In this document: one piece after another, positions 53,459 through 64,000 of the stretch
Position numbering within the stretch: the first letter of the stretch is position 1
How the letters are laid out: each line of letters starts with the position of its first letter
Assembly: GCA_028554755.1 (NCBI GenBank)
Contig: JAPTOF010000054.1
Span: 1 to 64,000, forward strand
Source of the DNA: Cordia subcordata
Lineage: Eukaryota > Streptophyta > Magnoliopsida > Boraginales > Cordiaceae
Direction of reading: 5' to 3'
Length of the DNA: 64,000 nt
Notes under the pieces: generated by a model
Told to the model about the DNA's origin: nothing
Seen by the model: only the letters and a program-made list of their open reading frames with translations
Database searches by the model: none
Made by a program: the position numbers and the translations under genes

Positions 53459-54601
53459 ATGAAGCTTCAGTTGCTGCTGCTCCAGGCTGCGGCCGCCAGT
53501 CTCCCACTGGGTCATTGCCAAGAGGTCGAACAGTTTGAAGGCTACCTGGTCACCACATTCACGCACGCAGACCACGCCATCGACATGTATCTGTCAGAAG
53601 GCAAGAGCCCGTTGGAATATTATCACATCAACGACGCAAAGCCCATCCTCCAGTCGGATGTGGGTACGGGCGGAGTGAGGGATCCGTTTCTTGCCGTCAC
53701 CCCGGAACGGGACGCCTTTTACCTTCTTGCCACCGGTATGGAAGCCTGAGCAAGCCGCCCGCTGCTCGATTGGACAGATGCTGACCTACTGATCCGACGT
53801 TAGATCTGGATGCGAGAGCCCCAGGCCACAATTGAGATGATGCCTCGAGAACGGGCAGCCACTCCCTCGTCATCTGGAACTCGACCGATCTCGTGAACTG
53901 GTCCGAGCCTAGTCTGGTCAGGTAAGAGCCCGCAGTCACAACGCAGCGCAAACTCGCACGGTCCCTTTTTATTTCGCTTGCTGTGCTGGACCTGACGACT
54001 CGGCAGAGTGGAAGACGACAATGCAGGCATGACGTGGGCCCCGTCAGCCATATACAATGAGACCACCTCGGAATGGTATGTCTGGTGGTCGACGCGGCTC
54101 TTCGCCGACGACGACCCCGACCACACGGGCGAGCCAAGCCGTACGCGCATACGCTATGCCACGACCAGGGACTTCGCGACGTTTTCGGCTCCGCAGGACT
54201 ATTTCACCGGGGACAACTCCGTCATTGACCAAGAGTTCCAGTACCTCGGCACCCCGGGTTACTACGCACGCTGGCTCAAGGACGACAATTCCGTGAGTGT
54301 GTACATGGAGACCACGACGGACGGTCTGTTTGGCGCTTGGACGCGTCCAGCTCACAACAACGGCTTTGTGACCACGGCCGGCTCCAACGAGGGCGCGGCG
54401 TCCTTCAAGGACATTGACGATGAGAACAAGTACTACCTGCTGCTCGACACAAATGAGGTGTACATTCTGTACGAGACAACCGACATTGAGAGCGGCGTCT
54501 ACACGGAGAGCCTGTCTGGGTTTCCTGGCGAGACGCGACACGGAAGTGTGATTCAGGTGACTCAGAAAGAACGGGACTCCATCAATGCCGCTTTCTCATG
54601 A
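53459..54601 (+). pseudogene. GH43-like secreted protein with an in-frame TGA
   Basis: Exons 53459-53735, 53804-53921 and 54007-54601 join in frame to 329 codons, but codon 103 is TGA (53833-53835), just where relatives carry a conserved stretch (TDLDARAPGHN*DDASRTG). Otherwise it looks complete: signal peptide, GGVRDPFL with the presumed catalytic-base Asp, VIWNSTDLVNWSEP, GMTWAPSAIY, and the final HGSVIQVTQKE. GH43-type five-bladed propellers cleave arabinan or xylan side chains. The WAP motif is followed by Ser where the neighbour has Glu. An alternative acceptor at 53836 (TTGAG) would skip the stop and stay in frame but delete 11 conserved positions. It could be a null allele, a rare splice form, or an error. 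Confidence 0.7.
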
Positions 54602-55196
54602 TAGCGTTGCCTATAGTGTCTGGGGCACAGTAGAGGGCTTGCGATGAAAAGTATATAGGGAGGTGAGAGAGAGGGCGAGAACGAGCGTGAAAGACACGTA
54701 CCATGCTTGATCTTGTCATAGACGACGCATGTTCCTGATCAAGCATTATCGATCCTCATGGGAAGGAATGACGAAGTTGTTCATGTTCCTCACTCTTCAA
54801 AGTGTGATCAACATTTGGGTCCTCTTTGTGGAGATGAAACACGGCGACCTGGACTTTTCAGCGTCACCACCAAGGACCCAGCCGGAGCCGACGAGGAAAG
54901 ACGTGAACCAAGTCTTTTGAGTGTTGACGAGACGGAACGCCTCGAGCCTTGAGATATTTTCCAGTAAAGAGGCAGCGCACAACGAAAGTCACCCCCGCGG
55001 CAGGACTCGCAGGACATGGCAGTCTCTGGCGGCGAGCGGGAACCGTTGACTAACAGGTCCCGGCGCCGGGACTGCGTACCGCCTTTTCTTTTTATCTACG
55101 GCGTGGGAGAATGTACCAATGGCCACTGGCCAGATGTCATCCTGGTCCTTTTAATTCAACTATCTACTACGGACGGGATCCCCACCTCCCCCGGAC
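54602..55196. other. intergenic between convergent GH43-like genes
   Basis: Contains the 3' regions of both GH43-like genes. No further gene was seen. Confidence 0.5.
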
Positions 55197-56273
55197 TCAC
55201 TGGTCACTGTAGGCAGCCTTGATCCCTTCCAACTCGGCAGCGGTCAGCGACGTGACGGCGCCGTGGCGCGGGTGGAACGGGTAGCTGTTGACATCGCCCA
55301 GGGTCCAGTTCCCGCTAGCCAGGTCTGCGGTCTCAACGGGGACGTAGCCTCGGTTCTGGGCCGAGTCGATGATCATGTCGCCCAGGAGAACCCAACGCTC
55401 GCCGTTAACGTCGCCGGGGTTGCTCTTGAGAATGACGGGACCCTCGAGGTCGTCGGTACCCCGAGACCGGCCAATGCAGCCGGTGACAAAGGTCCAGTCG
55501 TCCTGCTTGGCCGTGAGCGACGGGCTACTCTCCTGGACGATGTCGGCGCACCCGTCCCTGAGCGTCTTGGTAAAGCGGTGGTAGGTGCCGTCTTCGGCCC
55601 TGGTCACGCTCACGTCCAGTGCATAGCTGTCGGGGTAGTCTTGCCAGACGGTAGGCTCGCTAAAGGTGACAAAGTCGTCCGTAGTAGCGTACACCATGCG
55701 GAGGTACTCCCCACGCTCCCGGTCAGGGTTGGTCGCGTCGTCGTAGATAGCTGAGGCCCAGTACACAACATATGTATCGAGCTCAGTGTCGTAATAAACC
55801 TCAGGCGCCCAGCTCATACCGTACGAAGCGGGCGAGACGAGTGTATGGCGCTGCTCCGAAAAGTTAACGAGGTCGCTCGTCTCCCAGATCTCAAGGTAGC
55901 GACTCCCGTAGCGCCCGGCCGTGCCCCAGTCCGTCCCACACCCCACGCATAGGTCGGTAGCTATAATAAAGAACTTATCGCCCTCCTTGGACCGGATGAG
56001 GTAGGGGTCTCGGACGCCCTTGTCGCCCTTGGTCGAGGACAGAATGGGCTTCCCGTCATTGACCTCCGCGAAGGAAAGGATATCATTGCCGTTGCTCACG
56101 GCGAGATAGAGACTCTCGTTATTGTTCCTGAAGTAGAGGAACGCACAGCCCTCGTATGGGTCGAGGGCAGACGTGGAGGGGTCGGCACGGGCAGCAGATG
56201 CCGCGTGCGGGAGCGCAGGGCTGGCGTTGGCAAACGTAGCCAAGGCGGCAAGGAGAAGGGCGGGACGCAGCAT
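55197..56273 (-). CDS. GH43-like secreted glycosidase
   Basis: Intronless, 358 aa from ATG 56273 (MLRPALLLAALATFANASP, a clear signal peptide). The fold is the five-bladed beta-propeller of GH43-like arabinosidases and xylosidases: DKGVRDPYLIRS with the likely catalytic-base Asp, YLEIWETSDLVNFSE, YGMSWAPEVYYD, and the terminal PRHGAVTSLTAAELEGIKAAY. It converges on the interrupted relative at 53.5-54.6 kb. The shared layout (RDPxL, SxDLVNxSE, WAPxxxY, RHGxVxxxT) suggests that the two are old paralogues, one with introns and one without. It acts outside the cell; the substrate is unknown. The upstream in-frame Met codons were passed over because the signal peptide starts here. Confidence 0.87.
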   Translation of the reverse strand: MLRPALLLAALATFANASPALPHAASAARADPSTSALDPYEGCAFLYFRNNNESLYLAVSNGNDILSFAEVNDGKPILSSTKGDKGVRDPYLIRSKEGDKFFIIATDLCVGCGTDWGTAGRYGSRYLEIWETSDLVNFSEQRHTLVSPASYGMSWAPEVYYDTELDTYVVYWASAIYDDATNPDRERGEYLRMVYATTDDFVTFSEPTVWQDYPDSYALDVSVTRAEDGTYHRFTKTLRDGCADIVQESSPSLTAKQDDWTFVTGCIGRSRGTDDLEGPVILKSNPGDVNGERWVLLGDMIIDSAQNRGYVPVETADLASGNWTLGDVNSYPFHPRHGAVTSLTAAELEGIKAAYSDQ

Positions 56274-57655
56274 GATGGAGTGAGTATATCGGCAAGTGAA
56301 GACGCTTAAGGTTTGCGTGCTGGTGTCTGGCTGCGATTCCAATTTTGGTCCATGAGCGACAGCACTTGTGCTTTATACATGCTCGCCCCTATTACGATCG
56401 CACTCGTAATACTAGTAATAGTGGCGACTCGCGGCAGCTTGAGCCTAACCTTGGCTGAGTCTGCCGTCTGGCACAGAATGCACGAACCCCAGGCCAATAC
56501 TACTAAGTAACAATTATATTTAACCAACCGTCGGCTTTTACCCCACCGGGCCTTTGCCTACGCGCTGATGACATTACGCGCCAAAAGCCGCTTGCCCGGC
56601 GATCGCCATTCTGTCCCCGCAGCCCCAGACTCGGTACTACTTGTACTAGACTAGTATAATGGGTAGCGTAGCAATGCTATCTAATGCCCGCGGGATACAC
56701 TCACTGGGGCGCCTACACTCTGCATCTCCATGTTGTTCTTTACTGGCGCGCAAAGAATTGTAGCTATGCACGGGCATTCGCTTGAAGATCATTAGTAGAG
56801 GGTGATACCTCTAGTTCAATAAGGGGTAGACACAGCTTCACTTGGATGCCTTGGATGGTACGGTCATTGGTAACTGTCAGTCGCCTGACACCGGCAGTTG
56901 GCAAACGTGGACGACCACAAATTGCGACGTAACCAAAACCGAGGACACGCACGACCTTTTTTCTCCGAACCATCGGTTTTGGGCCGAATGACCTGTTCAA
57001 TGTTGACCGGTGGATGTTTACTCAAAGCTGGTATCACGCAACGTTCGGGTCTAAACTAGCTGCAGGGCAGGTGCAACAAAACTCGTTATTATTCGGAGTA
57101 CATTTGGTCGTGAGTGCGAGACCACGCAGTTCTTATAGTGGAGCACTGAAGCTAGAGAGCTATCAGATAGCTAAGCGTTAGTTAACTCGAGCCTTAAGAG
57201 CAGTCTTGCTGAGTCTGTCGACGCCAGCAAACTCAAAGCCGAGACGCTTGGACCGACTGAATACTTCACTGGATATATCGGTGACAGCAACCTCTAAGAA
57301 AAAATTATATACGCCAGTAGCAACACCTCAGAGAAAAAAAGGTCAAATCAACTGTCAAAGGCATAGTAAAGACTGCTTTGGAAATGGAGGGCACGTACAC
57401 GGGAGAGTGTATCGCGGGGTACCACTTGACAACCGTAGTCCTCACAGCAAAGTGTCCTAAAGATCTAGTGAGTCAAGACGGTGTCGAATCACGATTGAAA
57501 GGAGAGCAAAAGTGGGAAGAGAAGCGAAACTCGTGGACGCTGTAGCGTCGCGCTTTTGGCCCTGAGATTGTTGAGTCAATTCGCCAGGTCCGATGGCTCA
57601 CGAGGAGTGTAGATTAAACTATCGCGCTATTCAACATTCGAGTCTGAGAACATGT
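56274..57655. other. intergenic, nothing recognised
   Basis: Promoter of the GH43-like gene at its left and the 3' UTR of the STAND gene at its right. Short open frames are not protein-like. Confidence 0.5.
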
Positions 57656-60600
57656 CTACTTTCTCAGCTTCGCGTACTGGACTGTTGCAACGTCACCATT
57701 TCTAGGACACAGCAAAGTCCCATCCGGCATGCTACAACACAGGCGTGCCTCACCAGCAGCCATCCAGTCCCGCGGGAGCATGTAATGCCTTTCGATCCCT
57801 CCGATCACACCACTTTCCGAACCGCGTTTCGAAGATAGTGAAGCACTGCCCACCGACCCACGAGACGAGGATGATGTCGTCTGCGATCGCCACGTGCATA
57901 TCCATCGATCCGCGTCGAGGAAGAGAAGTCTTCTCCGTGATAGAAAAGCGAAAGGCTCCTTGATCTGCTCTAGTACCTCTGGTGGGAGTGATTTATAGGG
58001 AAAATTCACGTTCTCTTCTCCCTTCTGTGACATTGTTAGGCTCGTCGAGATATCTGATCCATCAAAGAGCAGGTAGTCTTGTTTACTCTGTTGAGTAGAT
58101 GTATCGGGAATAGCGACCTTGAGAAGTATAGTTGACTGATCGGCACTGGTGACGAGTCGCTCTACGGATGCCTCATTGCTTCGAATACTGCTCCGATGCC
58201 CGCGATCGTCTTCTTGGCTGGGAGCTACCAGCTCGCGAGGGGGGAAGTACGAGAAAGAGTCAATCAAAGCCAGGTCGTTCCAGGAATAGACGTGGAGTCT
58301 TGTCGGAGTGAACCCTAGAAGATATTCGGGCAAGTTCGGATGGCACGTCCAGCTCGTACTTTCTCCCGAATACTGCATTCCGTGCACTGGGGCCTCCGAA
58401 TCAGGACTTTGATCATGAGCTTGAAGTTTCGAAATGTCCACCACAAGCAACGTCTGCGATATGGCAGCGAATAACTTCTCACTGGAGTGATTGAAGAGAA
58501 GGTGGTTTATACGACCATGAATCTGGTTTTGGTCGGGCGGAAGTCTTGCCATGCACACCGGGGTTGTTGTCCACGAGCCTCGTGCTTCAGTGGACCGTGA
58601 GATCTTGTGGACACTGATAAGCCAATTTAGGTCCCACGTAGCCATATATTTGCCGTCTTCACTCCAAGCGACCTGCTCGATGGGCATGAAGCTCTTGAGC
58701 CTTTCGACCTCGGATACGCGGCCTTTTCCAACCTCACACAAGACGGCGACGCCGTTCTCGGTGCCATAGCAGTAGAGAGGGCCTGTGGATTGCCCTGCCA
58801 AGGAGATCACGTTGTCTGATACCGAGCCATGATGTTCAGTGTGTATGGAAAGCTTTGTCAAGCTCTCTGTCTCGCTTTGGCTGTCGCTGTTGTGGTCCGG
58901 ATATTCTGCTTTCTCCGCGAGTCTGGCCAGAATGCTGGGCTCCCAAATGTTGCAATAGCCGCCGCGGCAATCGTAGATCCGCCTAGAGTCAATGCTGAAA
59001 GATAGAGAAGCGATTGGATCCTGCGTGGATAACTGATACAACTGAATCAGATCGGAAGACTGGTATATCTTGATAACCCCAACGCCGTCTCCCGAAGCAA
59101 GTAGAGAGCCGTCTGTGTTCAGTGTAAGAGTGTTTGTTCCAGACTGCGTTTGGGCCGCGGGCTCGTCTTCAAATGGATTCCATCTGAAGAGCAGTCCAAC
59201 TAGCGTCACACCGAATACATCTCCGCTGAACGGATGCCAGGCTAATGATGTGGTCTCGCCCCCGGCGGCTTCCTGTGACATCATGCCGGATTCTTCGTCT
59301 AGAACAATGTTGCACTGGCCGACCAGCATTAATGGCTCCATTTCCCAGACAGTCACCGGGTGTGCTCTGTATCCGAAGGCAATCATCGTGCCGTCTGGGC
59401 TCAATTTTGAGCAAGTTGGCGAATTGGCCAAGGTGTCATCCAGGCTCTCTTCTTCGACTCTATCTCGCTCCTCCCATTCTTTCGCGTCTTGGCCTAAGGC
59501 AAAGGATCGGATACAGCGGTCCTCACTGACCATGAGCACAACTTGGCTGTCCTCGTCAAAGGAAATCGTATGTGGTCGAGGGCGTCGTCTTGGATTCTTG
59601 ATGACTTCGATGCAGGTGCCCGTATCAGTCCTCCAAACTCTCGTCGTAAGGTAGCCATAGCTGACGATAAGATTCCCAACTTTGCTTACAGCAATTTTCA
59701 AAACTCTTTCGGGGTGTTTGATGCGACGCTTCTCTTCAAAAGTCGATGTATCGTAAAGTATCATGTAAGTTGTCATCTTCATGGTGGAAAGCATGACAAC
59801 ATGATTCCCAGCTGGAAGAATCGAGCTCGATACGTAGCCCCGATCAACAGACAGACTAGTGAGACAGTCATCCCAGTCATCTGATGTGAAGTCGGAGACG
59901 TTGAGGGTTTTGGACTCTTTGCGGCCAAACTGCTGATAGATGACTGAACTTTCGGGGCAGAAAGGCGGTACCAACTTGTGAATAGCATCTGGGTTCCGAG
60001 TCAGTCCATGCCCGAACTTTGCGACAACCTTGGTCAGATCTGTTGCCCATCGCTGAAAGACGTCTGCAGCTTGTGTTTGATCAAGTGTCTTGTCTTCCAC
60101 GCTACGAAGCTTGATGAGAACGTCTGACAAGTAGCGAGATGCCACTACGAGCCTACGAAGCTCCTCATTCTTGGCGGCAACATACATCCAGGTGAGAACG
60201 AACGGCCCTTGCAGGAATTTGAGGACAATTCTAAGGGTCTGGCCCTCGAGGTATGAGCCGAGCGCCAGGTGGATGTACCACGACTTGACGGCGTACGAAA
60301 GGAGTGGTGGAGGGTCGTTTCAAATGAGGCGGGTGCGCAGCTTGGGATCTGTGAGGCACTGAATGCACCTCTCGAGCAGTTTGTCGTTGGTAGCTCGGCG
60401 AGGAATGGACAGGGAGCGCTCCATTTGACCCTCTCGGATGAGGTATTCGCGGGCGGTCTCATGGATCAAGGACACCTTACCCTCCACATCGACGATGACA
60501 AACCCACCGCAAAGATCACCGATGGTTCGGTGAATCTCAAGGAGGCCACTGTCACCTAGTGCGTCGCTTAGTTCCTCAACGCTCAGAACCCAGCGCGTAC

Positions 60601-62935
60601 AGACAGCCCAGCCGAGAATACTCAACCCAAGCGATCTATTTCTGGCGTTCTGTCGTTGTACCGAATCGGCCATTCGTCCATAGAGTGCCTCCATACCCGG
60701 CGGTAACTCTTGCAAGGCCCTTTCAACATCTAGCTTGGTGTGGCAGCTGTTGACCTTCTGCACAGCGAGATTAAGCCAGAGGAAGTTACCCTCCGCGAGG
60801 TCCAGCAAAGCTGTTGTCACCTCGTTACGGTACGACCCATCCACAGCGATGTCCATCTCTGCGTCAATATAGGCTTTGAAATCTTGCGTGTTCCCTCCGA
60901 TGCGTATGGGCTCCAGATGAACCCCGTTAGAGAGCTTCTGAAAGCTCAGTGAGATCTCGTGAGTCTTGCGGCTCACTATGAGGAATCTTAGCGGCAGTGC
61001 AGTCGCATGTATCTCGGAAAGTAGCTTGATGAAGGAGCCCGGACTGTCAGCCTCGTCGACTCCATCGATCACACAGTATAACGGCTCCTGATACTGAGTC
61101 CTAAACAGTGTATCCTTGTAAAGCCACTGCCAAACGTTTCTGACATCTGCCGTACCAAGATTTGCAGCAGCTGATTGAAGTTGACGAAGCCTCCTGGCGT
61201 AGTCCGGGAGTGCATATGCGAGCTGGCACGCTAGTGAACGCAGAGCGGTACTCATCCCTCTCTTCTTCTGGTCGGTGAAGCGAAAGAAAAAGTAATGACA
61301 CGGCTGGTCTAGATGTGAAATATGGTCGATGACAAAAGAAGACAAGATTGACTTGCCACTCGCGGCATTGCCATATGCCCACAAAACCCGCGGCCGCTGA
61401 TGTCTGTCTTCCAGCCAGTCAACAAAGGCATCATGTCTTAGAATCCAGTCACAGGTTCCTGGTGTACGACGATCGCGGAAGAAGGTAAAATCTCTTTCGG
61501 GCAGCTCAGGCAACGCAAGAAACTCTTGCAAGTCAATTGCCTGGCGTTTCTCGGTAATTGGGCTTTCTGATCCTTGGCCCCGGCTCACTCAATATGTGGT
61601 CAGTCACATACTTGAAGCGATGAAGACGAGGGGGTCAAAACCTTTTGAAAGTGGCTTCTTCATGAGAGACTTGATGGCATTTCGGACAGTGATGTACAAA
61701 TGATCGGCAGGGTCCTCGTATTTGCAGATCTCGTTGTGATCCGAATCGAGTGGTTTCGAAACCTCGCCTGGATAACCAAGCATAGATGAATCCTTTTCAA
61801 GAACCATCTGTTACTCCCATAATTAGTTGGCATGATGAGTACTGATGCTAGACCAATTGTCAGGTTCAACGTACCATTCTTGTTTTCTTCATCATGCCGA
61901 TCACGCTGGTCGGGCGAGTTTCGTAGAAGGATATAATGTTCAACCGTGGCGCCACATGTCTAAACTGCTCGTTGAGCTTCTGCAGTGTTTGGGATCCAAC
62001 GCTGAGCTCCGCGATAAATTTCTTCGGGCTGGTGACGAAAGACACTTGAAGAATGCGGTTGAGAATCTCAGCTAGATTGCTGCCACGATGTGGGGTAGAA
62101 AGAAAGACAATGGATGAAACCGCCTTCATAATGTGCTCGTACGTTGGGTCGTATTGTCCTTGCATATAAGCCTACACGGATCTGAATTAGCACCTTCAAC
62201 AGTTAGTGGCCGGTTCCCATCAGATATACCTCCTTGACTATCAAGCCGCCCATAGAGTGGACAACGAAGATGATGGGCACCTCCCCCATGTTCAGGTCCT
62301 CCGTGCCGTATTCCGTGTCATCCTGAGCATACCTCAAGTCGTACAGAAGATCCTTCGCGAAATCAAGTATAGACACTTGAGTCTTCTCCGCACCCGGCTT
62401 GAATTTCGAGTTGTATCCGAAGGTCATTATCCGCGCGTCGTTGATCCCCGGTTCGGATGGCAGGAAGCTCAAGGGCCAGCATTTGTCAATGTCGCCATGT
62501 TTCGTCCACGTTCCTCGACTACTTCCGCCAAGTCCATGGACAAATACAATATCAACAGTGCGTTTGCCGTGGGGTCGGTGGACGACTGTGATTCCTAGGG
62601 GATTCTTCTTGCGGGTTGAGCCTGTAGAGGAAGATCTCGTTGCCAGAGTGTCGCGTCGATCGAATCGGGAGCTTCGCGATGCGGTTGAAAGAGCTGGTCG
62701 GCTGCTGTCATCCGGTGCTGTCTGGTCTTCCAGCACATTGTCGGGATGGGCATCATGGTCGCTGTCGCCGTCATCGTCGCGTCTTCTCCTAAAGGCAAAT
62801 TGTTTCTTGAACTAAGTTGTATGGCATTAGCTTTCGAGTGATTTGAGACAGTAATGCACGAAGCAAATGCTCGACCTTTGGAGTAAACGTAGAGAAGGCG
62901 TGGACCTGCGACAGCTTTCAAGGAGTACTTACCAT
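57656..62935 (-). pseudogene. SesB-NACHT-WD40 STAND gene with an in-frame TGA
   Basis: A NOD-like (STAND) protein of the fungal incompatibility/immune class. The N-terminal part is a SesB-like alpha/beta hydrolase (VFVHGLGGSSRGTW, nucleophile VVHSMGGLIVKE, STPHRGS) in exons 62811-62230, 62171-61875 and from 61807. A NACHT domain follows (Walker A GNAASGKS, Walker B CVIDGVDEAD), then a helical region and a degenerate WD40 propeller ending at 57656. The start ATG (62935-62933) directly abuts a 121-nt intron. The junction near 61617-61570 is unresolved. TGA at 60322-60320 interrupts one frame that is open from about 61588 to 57656; conserved-looking sequence (NDPPPLLSYAVKSWYIHLA) continues past it. 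Such a stop would separate the sensor from the effector and the NTPase. Confidence 0.8.
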
Positions 62936-63565
62936 ATTCGAAGGGTCACATCATCATGTCACTAAATTTCTCAAATGTTGTACGAAACACACAAACATTC
63001 AGCACTGAGGGAAGTCAATCAGAACAAAGCATGCTAATTCACATGGACTTAAGCACTGCAGCACACATGTAACCAAGCAAGCGGGGTTGATTCAGCCACA
63101 GGTGAAGATGCAAAAAGAAAGTCAGCCCTGGAGGCTCGGTGGCAATCCGTCACTTCTGATAAAATTCGAGTGTGTGATACAGCAGATGCACATGAAAGGC
63201 GCGAGCCCTGTCAGAGCAGAGAGAAAACGGTCGGGCGCATGGAGATGATCTTCTATTGGTGGGAAGAGCTCTGTTGGTTGCCCAGTTCGCTTATACTGCA
63301 TATCTCTGTTTTACCTGCAGACGAGCTCGCAGCCTTATTCCTCACCGTGTTGTTCGGGGTATAGAAGGACGTCTGCCTTATCATTTCTTTGGCTGTCGCG
63401 TGCGCACGCGGGCGCCGAGCATACTCTCCTTACCGCGAAAGCACAGGCACAGTGCATTTCCAACCACTTAGCCGCTCGAGTACATTAAAGTCTTTCATTA
63501 CTTTGATCTTCCTCTTCGACTCCGTTTTCTACAAGTCGGGTAAAGTAGGCATCGCAACATTAATA
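62936..63565. other. divergent promoter region
   Basis: Lies between the STAND gene start and the start of the last gene. No gene or RNA was recognised. Confidence 0.5.
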
Positions 63566-64000
63566 ATGGCAGACCCCGCGACCAAGCCCGCTGAGGCGAA
63601 TGCGGCAGGATACCTATTGACGGACGTTCAAAATGACCTCGTACAGATGAACATACGTGCTGTCGAGGCGAATCAGAATGTGAACCTGGCGGAGGATGGC
63701 GAATCTGGCGACCATGGCGACGAAACCCCTCCCCCAACCATCCAAGAGATCTTGGCCGAGCTGGACGGAAGCTTTCCTATGGACGAGGCTGTTATGGAGG
63801 GTAAGTCCCTCCTCTTAGAGTCTACTTCGAGGTTTGTCTGACACATATGATCAGTGGTCCCAGAAGGCTCGACTTTCGTCTCCGTTGAGAGCTTTGGCAA
63901 CAGCGCCTGGACTATAACCGGCCGACTCATCACAACTGATGCCTCTGGAGAGGAGAGCCACTACTTCCTGAAGGTACGCTGCAACTTTATAGACAATTCT
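63566..64000 (+). CDS. phosphotransferase/fructosamine-kinase-like protein (5' part)
   Basis: Gene start, cut by the window end. Exon 1 63566-63800, intron 63801-63854 (GTAAGT...ATCAG), exon 2 63855-63973, then a donor GTACGC at 63974. The visible 118 residues start MADPATKPAEANAAGYLL. Exon 2 reads VPEGSTFVSVESFGNSAWT, followed by ITGRLITTDASGEESHYFLK. The pattern (PEG-x7-SFGxSAWT-xxxR-x-xT-xxxGxxxxYFLK) resembles the N-lobe of fungal fructosamine-kinase/aminoglycoside-phosphotransferase-like proteins, where the final Lys is the ATP-binding lysine. The catalytic region is outside the window, so activity is not known. It is divergent from the STAND gene. Confidence 0.65.

Noticed and set aside
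57656..60187. A separate WD40 gene starting at Met 60187
   Set aside because: The same frame stays open with conserved-looking sequence from the TGA at 60320 to this Met and continues the NACHT exon's frame, so it is one ancestral gene.
1..64000. CRISPR arrays, insertion sequences, complete transposons
   Set aside because: None was seen; the organism is a fungus, and no transposase, reverse transcriptase or long terminal repeats were recognised.

Overview
The window is from a filamentous ascomycete (Pezizomycotina). The evidence is many short introns (about 48-85 nt) with GT-AG ends and CTRAY-like branch points, fungal-only families (PalH, fungal Zn2Cys6 regulator, STAND protein with a SesB-like hydrolase, DUF3716-like proteins), and one dispersed 5S rRNA gene. 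Class is not certain; Dothideomycetes or a close relative would fit. Gene models below were spliced by eye and checked by reading-frame arithmetic.

From 1 to about 34.7 kb the window is mostly housekeeping: the 3' part of a group I G-protein alpha subunit, a coiled-coil protein, three DUF3716-like cysteine-cluster paralogues on one strand (4.7-13.2 kb), the divergent pair cdc123/cwc21, a broken C2H2 zinc-finger gene with a partial duplicate of its first exon, a low-complexity 893-aa protein, PIF1 helicase, EDC3 and the pH sensor palH.

From about 35 kb onward the content is accessory: a 5S rRNA fragment, two unrecognised genes (one with damaged or oddly spliced frames), an Fe(II)/2-oxoglutarate (PhyH) oxygenase, a zinc-type MDR reductase, an intact 5S rRNA gene, a secreted BBE-like FAD oxidoreductase, a five-exon Zn2Cys6 regulator, a small secreted cysteine protein, an MFS sugar-type transporter and two GH43-like secreted proteins. 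Oxygenase, reductase, oxidase, regulator and transporter together look like a small metabolic cluster, but no PKS, NRPS or terpene synthase is visible here. TTCCG/CGG elements recur in its promoters.

The right end holds a SesB-NACHT-WD40 STAND gene (57.7-62.9 kb) and the start of a phosphotransferase-like gene. Three genes (zinc finger, GH43-like, STAND) are open through conserved sequence except for one in-frame stop codon each, so the accessory parts seem to be decaying or to carry null alleles; sequencing error remains possible.
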